Positions 32,903 to 46,579 of a DNA stretch of 64,000 bases are shown here, one piece after another. Both the position numbers and the translations under genes were made by a program. The DNA is from Henckelia pumila. Lineage: Eukaryota > Streptophyta > Magnoliopsida > Lamiales > Gesneriaceae. How positions within the stretch are numbered: position 1 is the stretch's first letter; every line of letters begins with the position of its first letter. The notes below the pieces were generated by a model that searched no databases, was not told the origin of the DNA, and worked only from the letters and a program-made list of their open reading frames with translations. The stretch covers positions 135,998,375 through 136,062,374 of the forward strand of contig NC_133121.1 in the NCBI RefSeq assembly GCF_033568475.1, in the 5' to 3' direction.

Positions 32903-35900
32903 ATGAACCCATCAATTATCCATACAGCTACCAATCCATATTCTCCAAGCACCACAACTCTTCTTGCACCCCACTTTATCTGCAGGCCCTTCCCCCTTCG
33001 CCTGTGCAAGCCCCCTTTCCGCCGCCACCGCTACAGAATATCCGTCACCCGCTCTTCTTCACAGCCCCCAGCCGCCGTAGTCAACCCTGATGTGTTTGGA
33101 GACAAGAGGGAGCTTACGGGCGTCCAGTCTCTGGTGGAGGCTATGTCGCCACCCATCCGAATTGCCAGCTCCGCGCTTGTATTTGCAGCTGCCGTTGCTG
33201 CAGGATATGGGCTTGGGTTTAGGTTTGGTGGGTCCCGCAATTCCGGGATTGGTGGGGCTGTGGTTCTTGGGGCAGCTGGAGCTGGGGCTGCTTTCGCGCT
33301 GAATTCCTGTGTGCCAGAAGTAGCGGCTGCTAGTTTGCACAATTATGTTGTGGGTTGTGATGATCCTGGGGCTCTGAAGAAGGAAGATATTGAAGCCATA
33401 GCAAACAAGTAATCTAATTTTACTGCCCAGCATGTTCATTGGTTTTCAAATTATTTTATCTGATGATTGGCTGTTTAATTGTCCTGCAAAACTACTTTAT
33501 CACTCTCTCTATCTTTAGTTGTGCGACGAGCGATACTGTTATTAATTTATAATTCGTTCTAAAATGATTGATGAAATCTATGGAACTGATATTTTCCAAA
33601 ACATGTAGAAGTGTATAAAATACAATCATGATATGAATAATGGGTCAGTAGCCAATGGATGAACCATGCTTTTGCATTTCCTTGGTTGCGAAATGACTTC
33701 CAGGAATGAATAAATGAGTTTCTCAGTCATCAAGTTTTTGATTTCTTAGCTGTATCTGTTACTCAGAAAGAAGATCTTTGGAATACTCTAATCTGGAAGA
33801 TGTATGAGGCGAATAGATAATATGAAACTTGGACTAAGAATGGTAACTGGCCAATTTGAAGGGCCAAACTACGGAGTTGCTCAAGAATAGTTTGTTGGTG
33901 ATTGTCGGAAGGAGTGGATGTAAAAGACCACTTTTATTTCTCTAGTGTCTGCACATTTGAAGTCCATAGTTTTGTAATTAGAAGGTCATAATCTCATTTT
34001 TCTGTTAATCTGGGCTTAATTTTTCTTTCTTTGTATTAGTTTTTATCTAATGGGTTATTAAATATTTAGGCTACTGTACGTTTTATTTTGAGGCCTGGTA
34101 TTTTTTTTGTTTTTTTTAAACAGAGTAGGTGTTTTTTTCCCCCTAAAAAACTCCTGTCTCGAACCCCCCTCCCCGCTCTTCAACTTTAATCAGTTTTTCA
34201 CTCGTACTCATTGTTAATTTTTTAATAACTATTGCCATGATTGTGAACCTTGTCATTTTTCGCTTTTGTTGTATTCTTGTTGTACAATCTTTCAGATATG
34301 GTGTTAGCAAACAAAATGCAGCATTCAATGCAGAGCTTTGCGATATATACGGCAAGTAAGTAAGAAGTTTGGTTAATTATACAGTTTATAACAAGTTTGT
34401 TTGCGTGTGCAGACATGTTTTCATATATTTCCCATCTAATGGAAAATTGGTTTTCTAGTTTATATATATCAATATGTGTTTTCACATGCTAGAGTTATGA
34501 TAAGTAAATAATGCTTCGTGGTTTGTGGGTTTTCAATAAATGAATGCATATCCAATGCCTATTCAATACGCATTGCTGACTGCACAGTTAATAAGATTCA
34601 AGAAATGATAACGATATTTAAAAAACCTTTTTGTTATCATCCTTCTTTCAATCTTAGATTTGTATTGGCTGTCCTTCCTCCTGGAGGTGAAGATCTCAAA
34701 GGTGATGAAGTTGAGACCATTATTAAATTCAAACAATCCTTGGGCATCGATGACCCAGAGGCGGCATCAGTACACATGGAGGTACTGTTGTTTGTGCTTC
34801 TTGATCTTAAACGAAGAACGAGAAGACTGGTGGCTTTAATTTACTGTGGGGATTATTTGGTTTGAAGTGTTTTTTTATGATTTATCAGATTGGTAAGCGG
34901 ATAACCAGGCAAAGACTTGAAACAGGGGATCATGATGCTGATGTGGAACAACGTCGGGTAGGATGTTTTTTTGATATTCTTTGATATTATATATTTCATC
35001 TGTTAGGACACAGTGATTTGAGCTTAAATACATTTTATGTTTCTGCTGCAGGCATTTCAGAAGCTGATATATGTGTCGAATCTTGTGTTTGGACAAGCAT
35101 CAGGTTTCCTGTTACCCTGGAAACGCGTGCTCAAGGTCACTGATGCCCAGGTATTTGAGCATTGTATGGCTTTCCGGTTATATTTTCTTGACATAGTTGA
35201 CCGTGAAGTTTTCTAGTGTTTTCTTTGGGTAAGTGGATAAAACTGAAATCTATGGTTCTGCAAATCCATTGCTCCATTTTAGAATTTCTATTGTCATCAA
35301 ATTTCCTGGTCTGTCAGGTTGAGGTTGCTGTCCGGGATAACGCCCAGAGGCTCTATGCTTTCAAATTTAAATCGATTGCCCATGGTAATGCCCATCACGT
35401 GATTGTTTTATGTGCCCCATAAGTTTCATAATATCATTTGTTGTTGATAGAAAACCCTGTTAGATTTATATCCTATGGTTGGTCTTGAAAAATCTTTCAA
35501 GCAAAATTTCTGATGTTTCTTCCATTTCAATTCATTTTTTTAACTTGCATTTAGGCTTCTGCTTTAACAGATAACCAAGAATAAGTATGTTGAAAAATGT
35601 AATTTTTTTGTCATTGTGATATATCTTAAAGCGACTTGAACTGGTAATCAGGTAATGCATCACTTTAGATGTCCTGCATTTAAGCTGAATGTTGTTAAGT
35701 TGTAAGTCTTTTGCTTAGATTGATTCATGTAGATTCCATCTGGCAGAATTTGCTTCTAATATGTGAATATGATCTCTTGTTATTATCATAATTGTTACTT
35801 TATTATTTTCGTCGCTAAATTCTACACTTGACTAACGAGTAACAATAGGTTGACATTGCAACTTATTTATGTGTCTTTATGTTTGCTAGCTCTTAATGCG

Positions 35901-38900
35901 AGTCAGTTGATCAGCCTCAGAGAAGCCCAGCTTCTGTACCGACTTTCTGACGAGGTAAATAAACAAAAAATACTGGGAACCAAATAGCATATGTAGCCAT
36001 CAGATAGTTGATGCCACTGCCCATACTGTTGTATATATAAGAATGAGAAGAGAGATATAGTGCCTAAGGTGGTTTTTTTCCCCAGCTTGCAGCAGATATC
36101 TTTAGGGAGCATACCAGAAAGCTTGTGGAGCAAAATATATCAGCATCTCTCAATCTATTGAAGTCCAGAACTAGAGCGGGGTATGAGAACTATTATGGTT
36201 CTATACTTGAACCTGTTGTAATGTGCGACTTATCTTTGATATTAAGTTTGTTTTAGCCCTTGAACCCTTGAAGTTTCCTTGGTGCAGGTGTTGAGACTTG
36301 GTTCTGTGATTGATTTGTAATTCTGTGTAAAATTACGTTTTCTTTGTTGGTTATGGAGATAAAGTTAGAATAAGCACTATGACACTTCTAACAAGTGAGA
36401 ATTTATTGGTAAACATTGTGAGCAGAAGCCCTAAAGTTGAATGACTTGTGCTCAAATTATTCCAGGTTAGCAAAGCCTTGGTGGGTTTAAACTGTAAATC
36501 AGTTGATTTGGCCGAGTTTGGTCTGATCAAGTTTTCCAAGATTCATTTGAAAAATATTAACCCCATAGCAGAGCCTTGTCCTCGTATAGACAGCCCGCAT
36601 TTGTTAATCTGTTTTCTTATTGTTTTGTCTTCATCCCCACTTTGTTTTGTCAGCGATAAACAGTTCTACAATATTTATATTCTTTGTAATATGAATGACT
36701 AACAAGCTGTGTATGTTTTACAGGAATCGTGTCATCGAGGAACTTGACAAGATTCTGGCATTTAATAATCTCCTAATTTCTCTTAAGAGCCATCCGGATT
36801 CCAGTCGCTTTGCTAGGGGTGTTGGGCCTGTGTCTTTAGTAGGTATTATTACTTAGCAATTTTGAATCCCTCAATTCATCTTGGTTTGAATACTCTATAG
36901 GCTCTCTGGTACTATTTTCTTGAACATTATTTGGGCATTTTCCCTATATGTATTGTTAGCACCAGAAAATGCCGTGGTAGACGTGGCGGCTTTCTCTGGC
37001 AACGTGTCCTCTTCAAATACTCTTTATATCCACCTGTTCACCCTCCTGCACACACTAGACAACTCATGAATGTGCGTCGGAAGAGTTTCCCGGCGTGGCC
37101 ACTCCGATGCCTAAGTCAGATTAGGGCTTATTGGAGAATAAAATTTGAATGCATGTAAAAATATATGAGAGAATAATCCCATAGAATGCCCCAAACCTGG
37201 TATTTATAGGAGATCCTAGAAGAGTCTCCATAACAAGAAACATTATCATTCCCGGAATTCAAGATATTATTTCCTTTTCATTTGCGATTCTATCTTATCT
37301 CTAAAGATATCATATCTTATGCAAAAAGAAACAATATCTCCACCAAGATTGTTCCTTTTCCAACTCCAACTCTAACTCCGTCCCCAAGTCCGATCTTCTG
37401 TGATCAAATCCAGACAGACCTCTTACCAAGTCCAAGCAACCAAACTTATGCCACACTGGTCTCTTGCCCTTCCGAGCCGAGGTAATTCCTTGACAAGCCG
37501 AGGTGATTCCTTGACAAGCCGAGGTGACCTCTACTGAGCCCGAGATACCACACCCTCGGTCCGACGACCCGAGGATTCGGGCTAATGGGAAACGGGTTGT
37601 GCCGAGGCTTCTATGCTGAGATGGCATAATGTTTACACCCCTGGTGCTGAGGTGGCCTCCAGACTAAACACACATATATCATATATGTACTTGTCGGTTG
37701 AAGCTTTGTTATTTCTTGATTTAGGTGGGGATTATGATGCTGACAGAAAGATCGATGACTTGAAGCGTTTGTACAGAGAATATGTGACAGATGCTTTGGC
37801 GGGGGGACGGATGGAAGAACAGAAGGTTCTGACCGACATGTTTATTTATTTCTTTATTTTCTTTATTGAAATGTTGTAAACTGTCATTTAAGTTGTGCAG
37901 CATAATACTTTCCTGGTATCTTGTGGCTGTGTACTGTGTGATAGCTACTTCATTTTCATGTTGAACTATTCACCAATTACCACCTTGAGAGGGTAAAACA
38001 CCCTAAACTTGAGATGATGGTATCCTGCAAATACTTATGTAGTGGCGTGCTATGTAGTGTGTATGTACATTGAAGAGATTCAGCTCAGTGGATCAGTGAT
38101 TGATAGAAAACTGAGGCTTTTTGTTATTGTTACATTTTGTTATATAGCGAATATTTAACATTCACCACCATATTATTTTTATGTATTTCTTTACAATGAG
38201 ATGACTTGTTGCCTATGTCTATGCCTAATGGTGTTTGTGCTGTTAGAGAATAAATATATTAAATATTTCATATCTCTATCAACTGGATTTTGTTGAGTTT
38301 ACCTGTTCTCTGTTTGTAAATCCTACATTTTAAAAAATTATTTTTTGTACTGACTTCATTTTTTTGTTTTTTTTGTAGCTTGCTGCACTTAATCAGTTGA
38401 GGAATATATTTGGTTTAGGAAGGCGAGAAGCAGAATCAATAGCTACGGAAGTTACCTCCCAAGTATATCGCAAACGCCTTCAGCAAGCAGTGTCAAGTGG
38501 CACCTTGGCGGCTGCTGCTAGTAAAGCAGCCCATCTTCAAAATTTATGTGAAGAGTTACACTTTGATCCGCAGAAGGCCGTGGAGATTCATGAAGGTTCA
38601 GTTTATTTATGAGGGATAACTTTTATATTGCGTTGGAAGCTGTTTTCTGTAAAATCTTAAGTATTTATATTTATTTGAGAGTTTCGCTGAGTTACCTGAT
38701 CGAGCATTGCATTTTGTTCCTGAAAGCATTACTTCTTTATTGGTCAGAAATTTACCGAAAAAGACTTCAGCAATTGGTAGCTGACAAAGGTGAACTCAGT
38801 GATCAGGATGTGGAAACATTAGAGAAGATACAGATTAGTTTATGCATTCCAAAAGAAACTATTGATGCAATTCACGCTGATATTTGTGGCAGTTTGTTTG

Positions 38901-41730
38901 AGAAGGTAAGATTGTTATTTTTCAGTCGGTTCTTTTATGTTTTTAATGTGCATGGGAGACTAGCGTGGAGTTTAATCTTTTTTGTAAGGGGTAAGAATTC
39001 ACTAGAGTTTGAATATTAAAGACCACTTCTAGCCAGGTCTTACAACCCCACCTTTAATAAATACTTGCGAATGTATTTGCCATATAATTCAGGAAAGAAC
39101 TTATGTAGATTCAACTTTAGTACTTGTGCACTTTTTCACTTGGTATTGTTTCTTCAAATAATTTTTTTAATGCTGTCAACAAGTTCTTTGTATGTTTTTG
39201 AATGTTTATGAGCTATTCTTCTGTTTTATAACAATATACATCTTTTCCTTAATATAAAGATAAGAAACTATATAAATCACACCATTTGCTTTCATCTTTG
39301 AAGACAGCCCAATATCACGCGACCTAACATTTGATTTAGTCAACCATTACCGAAAAATTTTAGAGGCTGGTAAATGGTTCGTGTTCCAGAGCATAAAAAT
39401 TTCATTTGAAAATAAGGGTTCTTGTTGAGATAATTCGTAGCTCAAAACAGCCTGGAGAAGCTTTTCTAATAAAGCAGTGTTTTAAAAGCTAAGTTGTTTA
39501 AATAGTGGTAGTATTTCACTATTTTTGTAATTAAAAATAATACATAAAATGTCAACCTCCAGAAAATATTGCCTTTAAAAAAAAAGAAGAAAATATCACT
39601 TTTTAGGGCTCTGTTTCTGTTTTAAAAAACACATTAAAAACCATGCTTAACTAGGTAAATTTCTTTAAGCCAAGTGCTTCTGCATTGAAATTTGCTTTAA
39701 AGCTAAGTGCCTAGGTACTCAAGAGTAATGGAGGGGGACTTCTTCAGTAGTATCTCATATGACGATTACTTTTTTGTTTTTTGTTTGGAATATAGGGGAC
39801 TTATTCAGAATAATGAATTTGTGTTCACTTTGTTAAAATACTTTATCTTGTAAAAAGTTTCTCACTTGTGTAATATCCTTGAATCAACACTTGCTCTTAT
39901 CTCGTCATACTGTGAATGTTTTTTCACATTACTATCACCATCTACTGCGCTATATATTTTTTGCTTCAGACCCAACCCAATAGGTCCCGAGTTCTTTGTT
40001 TTAGCACCGCCGTGCATAAAGAATCACAACGTTGGAGGTGGTGTTAGGTGATAATGATTATAATTACTAGGTCACTTAATTGGTTGTCCAATCACTTTCA
40101 ACAGGTCGTTAAGGAGGCAATTGCTGCCGGAGTCGATGGCTACGATGCAGAGATCCAAAAGTCTGTCAGAAAAGCTGCTTTCGGGTTGCGATTAACCAGG
40201 GAGGTTGCTATGTCTCTTGCTAGCAAGGCAGTAAGTTCCCAACTGAACCAAGACATTGTTATCCTATAAGATCTATTGAATTCTAGATAGTGCTCTTTCT
40301 TCTCTGATTATTATTTGGTCGATTAGCCATTTGGTCAGCTACTGATTTATTTGGGGGCTTATTCTATGCTCGATAAGTTTCTGCAAATCTTGTGATGCCA
40401 TCTAAATAGTTACGTTATTGGTTGTGCGCAGGTCCGTAAAATTTTCGCAAGCTACATTCAGCGAGCAAGGGCAGCTGGAAGTCGTACTGAATCAGCGAAG
40501 GAACTCAAGAAACTGATTGCTTTCAATAGCTTGGTTGTTACTGAACTGGTTGCAGATATCAAAGGTGAATCAACTGATAAAACACCCGAAGAACCTACCA
40601 AAACAGAAGAACTACAGACGGAGGATGAGGAGGAATGGGAGTCCTTGCAGTCACTTCGGAAAGCAAGACCCAGCAAGGATACTAAAGGAAAACCAGTCCA
40701 GACGGAGATAAATCTTAAAGATGACCTCCAAGGAAGGGATAGAGCCGACCTTTACAAAACATATTTGCTATTTTGTCTTACTGGTGAAGTGACCAGGATC
40801 CCTTTTGGTGCCCAAATCACCACAAAGAAGGATGATTCTGAGTATGTTTTGCTTAACCAACTTGGTGGCATACTCGGGATGTCAGACAAGGAGATCGTAG
40901 AAGTGCATAGGAGCTTAGCAGAGCAGGCTTTCAGGCAAGAAGCTGAGGTAATTTTAGCTGATGGACAGTTGACTAAAGCTAGGATGGAGCAACTAGACGT
41001 GTTGCAGAAGAATGTTGGATTGCCATCTCAGTATGCTAAAGATATCATAAAAAGTATAACGACTACGAAATTGTCAGCAGCTCTTGAAACAGCCGTAGGT
41101 CGGGGGAGACTGAACATTAAGGAAATTCGAGATCTCAAAGAAAATGGAGTCGATGTAGATACCATGATATCAGAAAGTTTACGAGAGTCCCTCTTCAAAA
41201 AAACCGTGGATGAAATTTTCTCCGCTGGTACCGGAGAGTTTGATGAAGAGGAACTGTATCAGAGAATCCCAAAAGATCTCAACATTGATCCCGAGAAAGC
41301 CAAAGGAGTTGTTCTTGAGCTTGCTCGCACTAGATTATCAAACTCGCTCATCCAGGCGGTGGCACTTTTAAGACAAAGAAATCAGTCGGGGGTGGTAAGT
41401 ACTAGTTCTAATTTTCTCTCCACGTCTTAATTGAGATAAGTAAAAATCATAAAAACCGTCGCTCATTATTGTTGTGTGGATTTTCAGGTTAATTCCCTCA
41501 ACAACTTGTTAGCATGTGACAAAGCCGTCCCTTCCACTCCATTGTCATGGGAGGTGCCAGAGGAACTGGCAGATTTATTCCTCGTATACCTGAAAAGCAA
41601 CCCTTCTGATGAAAAACGAGCCCGGATACAGTATCTGCTCAACATCAGTGATTCAACTGCGGAAGCTTTAGAAGCCATAAAAGATAAAGGATTGCCAAAT
41701 GAGAAGGCTGAGGAAGAGTTTGTGTTTTAG
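32903..41730 (+). CDS. TIC110: TIC110, chloroplast inner-envelope protein import component
   Basis: Inner-envelope protein of the chloroplast import machinery whose stromal domain recruits preproteins and chaperones. Fifteen exons join in frame: 32903-33408, 34296-34355, 34658-34781, 34889-34957, 35052-35150, 35318-35384, 35890-35954, 36086-36180, 36724-36842, 37725-37825, 38379-38595, 38748-38905, 40105-40230, 40432-41394, 41488-41730, giving 1003 aa, close to known orthologues. The N-terminus (to about residue 50) is a Ser/Arg/Pro-rich transit peptide. Two hydrophobic segments at about 87-107 and 115-134 anchor the protein. Conserved stretches include VLPPGGEDLKGDEVE, LPWKRVLKVTDAQVEVAVRDNAQ, KILAFNNLLISL and ARGVGPVSL. 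A Lys/Glu-rich segment (exon 14 start) is variable in the family. All junctions are GT-AG. No lesion found; intron 9 holds an insertion. Confidence 0.96.
36945..37689. mobile_element. Repeat-like insertion in TIC110 intron 9
   Basis: About 740 bases richer in GC than the surrounding introns. TATATGTA lies at both edges (36945-36952 and 37682-37689), though this could be chance in AT-rich DNA. TTAGCACCAG near the left edge is mirrored by CTGGTGCTGA at 37641-37650. Between 37475 and 37530 a GCCGAGGTRATTCCTTGACAA unit is repeated about three times. No coding content. Possibly a solo LTR or a non-autonomous DNA element; type unresolved. Confidence 0.4.
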
Positions 41731-42327
41731 AAATGCTCGTTTTAGCCATTTTGAGTTCGATTTGTGCAACAATTTTGTCACATATTTGTACGCATAGGTA
41801 AGCAAAGGCAAGACATTCTTATATTGAGAGAACCTACTTTTTGAAGGTGTCGAATAGGATTTTCTTTGATGCGCAGTGGGTGAATTCTGCAGCTACCTTT
41901 CTTTTATTATTGCGCTTCAATTTTTAGTTTGTTTGGTTTTTGGCTCTTTTGAAATTTTAACTTTTTTCTTCGTATTATTATCTTGATATATTTTTTTTTA
42001 TGATATTTTCGGTTGAACATATATTTTAAAAATGTTTTTAATATTTTACAAGTGGAAAATATTTAATTATGTGTTTGAACAAGATTTTCAAAAATATTTT
42101 TTTAAAAGTGTTTTTCAAACATAATTTTTAAAGAACAATTAATTGGTATTTTTATAATGAAATACACTGATGAATACTAAAACAACATTTATTTCTGAAA
42201 TGTTAAAATGTTTTTATAAAATAATTGTTCAAATGCATATTTATTCTTAAAACAATTTTTCAAGATCTTTCAAAACCGTTTCTATTGGGGTTGCATTTAA
42301 TATACAAGTATAGATATGATTACTTTA
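41731..42327. other. TIC110 3' flank with MITE family B copy
   Basis: The first ~150 bases are likely 3'UTR. About 42040-42290 matches 62741-62935 in the same orientation (shared landmarks GAAATGTTAAAATGTTTTTAT, ATATTTATTCT and AAACACTTT-like termini), so it appears to be a dispersed non-coding repeat. Nothing else seen. Confidence 0.5.
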
Positions 42328-42453
42328 GGTAGTGTTTGAGAGAGTTTTTAGAAAGCATTTCTCAGCTTTTTCTTCACAAATTTTTGAAATTTTATGAAAT
42401 TTTGTGAAAAAAAGCTGAGAGATGCTTCTTAGAAAGCTCTCTCAAACACTACC
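42328..42453. mobile_element. Tourist-like MITE, near-perfect 126-bp foldback
   Basis: GGTAGTGTTTGAGAGAG at the left is the inverse of the right end, and the two arms of about 55 bases pair almost completely around a short AT-rich loop. TTA flanks both sides (42325-42327 and 42454-42456). A 3-bp TTA duplication with GG-beginning TIRs is the mark of PIF/Harbinger-derived Tourist MITEs. Confidence 0.85.
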
Positions 42454-42552
42454 TTAACTTATTGAACAAATTTATTTCTCTTGATGTTTTATTTTATAGG
42501 GTGTGTTTGATGTGCAAGATTGGATTAATTAATGATTTATATCACATCAATC

Positions 42553-43326
42553 CAGTGCCGGACCTGAGTTTTGTGAGGCCTGAGACGAGCATTAAAAAAA
42601 ATTGGTGCTCTTAAAGCTTAACATTCATATATTTTTTTATCGATAAATATGATAATATAAATAAAATTAAAAAATAGATAAAAATATGTCATAAACAAAT
42701 ACTAATAAAGCCAAGATCATCCAAACAAAATATAAAATTCAAGTTTTGAATCGGTAAATATTCACTTGAATATTGATCGTTTCTTAGTTTTGGAAGCGAA
42801 ATATTGATTAATTTTGCATAATAAGTGTTATCAAACACATTTTTTCTTGATTGATGTATAACCAAGTCATTTATCTTTCTTATAACATAGTTGATCGGAG
42901 ATGAGTTTCGCACAACTTCAACTTGAAAACCACTCTTTCGGTAAATAGAACTTCTGATGGATCACAAAAATTATTCAGTTAAGTTTTGGAAAATATCCTG
43001 AAAATAATCGATAAATAGATATCGAGTGATAGCGAGCTTGATTATCATAGAATAGTGGGGATTTCATTTTTGGCGGGAACTTGATAGATATATATTTCGT
43101 ATTGATTATCAATTGTTGCTGAATATTTACGAGAGATAAAAAGATAAATGGACAATGAGAGCTCAATTCTTCATCACAGACTATTATATATTAATTATTA
43201 TTCATTATGGGATGAGGTCATAAATTAATTATATACTATACTAATAATTTGTTTAAATTTTGGTGCCCCCAAAATTTTGGGGCCTGAGGCACTTGCCTCA
43301 AATTTAGAACTACATCTCCGGGCCAG
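42553..43326. mobile_element. hAT-like non-autonomous element, 774 bp
   Basis: Flanked by an exact 8-bp duplication CATCAATC (42545-42552 and 43327-43334). Ends are CAGTGCCGGACCTGAG on the left and CTGGCCCGGAGATG on the right when inverted, i.e. imperfect TIRs starting CAG/CTG. Near the right end TTTTGGGGCCTGAGGC mirrors GAGGCCTGAGACG near the left. Minus-strand frames inside show no transposase. The 8-bp duplication and terminal CAG support hAT. Confidence 0.75.
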
Positions 43327-43334
43327 CATCAATC

Positions 43335-43782
43335 ATATAATTAATATAATTTTTTTGAGAATATTAATATAAAATTATAATATTACCCCACAAATCAGAT
43401 TATTTTCAAGGAATTTAATGTTTTAGATTGCTTTTAAAAAGCATTTTTGCGTTTTTTCTTAATACATTTTGTTAAGAAAAAAAATTCAAAAGTGCTTCTT
43501 ATAAGTTGGTAAGGAAAAACGTGATTCGTTTGGTACGGTTATTAATCTATGTATAACTTATCTTATATAATCTCACGCTCTTCTCGTCATATTATTTATC
43601 TATCTATTAATTATTTATTTTACATCAATCAAATTAATTATTTATTTTACATCAATCAAATTATTGAATTTAAATTACTATAGTACACCTTATAAGTAAT
43701 ATTATTCATTTTATATATTGTTAAAAGGACAAAATGATAATTTATCATTTTTATATAAAATTTAATCAATCAAATCAAATAA
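43335..43782. other. AT-rich left flank of the minisatellite
   Basis: Contains a foldback-like pair of AAAGCATTTTTGCG…AAAGTGCTTCTT around 43430-43500 and a 30-bp tandem duplication of a TTAATTATTTATTTTACATC-type unit (about 43606-43668). Related ATCTATGTAT-ATTATC and ACATCAAT-type words recur on the far side of the array (53790-53880). Confidence 0.5.
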
Positions 43783-46170
43783 ACTATATAATATAACTAA
43801 AATTACACTAAAATTACACTATAATATAACTAAAATTATACTACAATAACACTATATTATAACTAAAATTACATCAGATATACATTATAGTATAACTAAA
43901 TTTACACTACAATAAAACTATAGTATAACTAACATAACACTATAGTATACTTAAAATTAGACTAGGAATAAACTATAGAATAATTCATATTACACTACAA
44001 TAACAATATAGTATAACTAAAATAACTCTAGCATTACACTATAATATACCTAAAATTACACTATAATTACAATGTAGTATAACTAAATTTACACTACAAT
44101 AACACTATAGTATAATTAAAATAACACTAACATTACACTATAGTATAACTAAAATTACACTAGGACTACACCATAGTATAAATAAATTTACACTACAATA
44201 ACACTATAGTGAAACTAAAATAACAATACCATTACACTATAGTATAACTAAAATTATACTAGCATTACACTATAGTATAACTAAAATTATATTAGGATTA
44301 CACTATAATATAACTAAATTTACACTACAATAATACTATAGTATAACTAAAATTATATTAGAATTACACTATAGTGTAACTAAATTTACACTACAATAAC
44401 ACTATAATATAACTAAAATAACATTATCATTACAATATAGTATAACTAAAATTACACTAAGATTACACTATAGTATAACTAAATTGACACTATAATAACA
44501 CTAAAGCATGACTAAATTTACACAACAATATGACTATGATATAACGAAAATTACACTAGGTTTACATAATAGGGTAACTAAATTTACACTGCAAAAACAC
44601 TATAGTATAACTAAAATAACAATAGAATTACACTATAATATAACTAAAATTAAACTAGGATTACACTATAGTATAACTAAATTTACACTACGATAACTCT
44701 ATAGTATAACTAAAATAACACTAGCATTACACTATAGTATAATTAGAATTACACTAGGTTTACAGTATATTATAACTAAAATTACACTAGGATTACACTA
44801 TATTATAACTAAATTTACACTACAATAACACTATAGTATAACTAAAATAACACTAGCATTACACTATAGTATAACTAAAATTAGATTAGGATAACACAAT
44901 AGTATAACTAAATTTATACTACAATAACACTATAGTATAACTAAAATTATACTAGAAATACATTATAGTATAACTAAATTTACACTACAATAAAACTATA
45001 GTATAACTAAAATAACACTAACATAACACTATAGTATAACTAAAATTACACTACAAATACACTATAATATAATTAAATTTACACTACAATAACACTATAA
45101 TATAACTAAAATAACTTGAACATTACACTATAGTATAACTAAAATTAAACTATGATTACACTATAATATAACTAAATTTACACTACAATAACACTATAGT
45201 ATAACTAAAATAACACTAGCATTACACTATAGTATAACTAAAATTACACTAAAGTATAAATAAATTTACACTACAATAACACTATATTATAACTAAAATA
45301 ACACTATTATTACACTATAATATAACTAAAATTACACTAGGATTACATTATAATATAACTAAAATAACACTAGTATTACACTATAGTATAGCTAAAATTA
45401 CCCTAGGATTACACTATAGTATAACTAAATTTACACTACAATAACACTATAGTATAACTAAAATAACACTAGCATTACACTATAATATAAATAAAATTAC
45501 ACTAGATTTACACTATTGTATAACTAAAATTACATTACGATTACACTATAATATAACTAAATTTACACTACCATAACACTATATTATAACTAAAATAACA
45601 TTAACATTACACTATAGTATAACTAAAATTACATTAGGTTTACACTATAGTGTAACTAAATTTACACTACAATAACACTATAGTATAACTAAAATAAAAA
45701 TAGGATTACACTTTAGTATAACTAAAATTACACTATAATTACACTATAGTATAAATAAATTTACACTACAATAATATTATAATATAACTAAAATAACACT
45801 AGCATTACATTATAGTATAACTAAAAGTACACTAGGATTACACTATAGTGTAACTAAATTAACACTACAATAATTTTATAGTATAACTAAAATAACAGTA
45901 CTAGCATTACACTATAGTATAACTAAAATTGCACTAGTATTACACTATAGTGTTACTAAATTTACACTGCAATAAAACTATAGTTTAACTAAAATTACAT
46001 TAGTTTTACACTATAGTGTAACTAAAATTACACTACAATAACACTATAGTATAACAAAAATTACACTAGGTATACACAATAGTGTAACTAAATTCACTCT
46101 ACAAAAACACTATATTATAACTAAAATAAAAGTAGAATTACACTATAGAATAACTAAAAGTACATTAGGA

Positions 46171-46496
46171 CTGCATGGTTCGACGGGCATCGCACTCATG
46201 AACTCCCCACTCCTGGCAGTGAGTTTTTCTGCCCTCCCCATGGATAGAACCTTGCACCTCCAGGCTTAAGTACAAGTTCTTATCATCCCTGGTACCAATT
46301 GAGCTAGTTAGCTCAATGATATCAACACTATAAGAATCTATGTACTTATCCTGGAGGTACATGGTTCATGTGTTGGGGAGGACATAAAACCCACTGCCAG
46401 AAGTGGGGAGGTCATTAAGTGCGATGACTGTCGAACCATGCGGTCCGAGCACATGCTATAGGCTGGGGAGGGATGTGGTGGAAGGACGCGTGTCGT
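46171..46496 (-). mobile_element. Foldback insertion with tRNA-like (SINE) promoter boxes
   Basis: The insert interrupts the minisatellite. Its outer arms (about 46173-46226 and 46387-46442) are inverted copies at roughly 85% identity, beginning GCATGGTTCGAC and ending GTCGAACCATGC. Inner arms (about 46233-46262 and 46350-46382) also pair. On the minus strand an A-box-like TAGCTCAATTGGTACC (inverse of 46291-46306) precedes a B-box-like GGTTCTATCC (46242-46251) with tRNA-like spacing. This looks like an inverted SINE pair or a tRNA-derived foldback. The right end (GTCGTTACA) resembles LTR ends nearby, so borders are uncertain. Confidence 0.65.
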
Positions 46497-46579
46497 TACA
46501 ATTACATTGTAGTGTAACTAAATTTACACTACAATAACACTATAGTATATCTAAAATAACACTAGATTACACTATAGTA

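Noticed and set aside
34085-34200. Another SINE in TIC110 intron 1
   Set aside because: A GGTTCGAGACAGG-like B-box can be read on the minus strand, but no A-box, tail or target duplication is visible.
43783-46170. CRISPR-like or protein-coding repeat array
   Set aside because: Monomers are contiguous 33-bp units without unique spacers, frames are closed by stops, and the host is a plant nucleus.
46242-46306. A tRNA gene on the minus strand
   Set aside because: A- and B-box-like words are present but no acceptor stem or cloverleaf can be formed; it is part of a SINE-like foldback.
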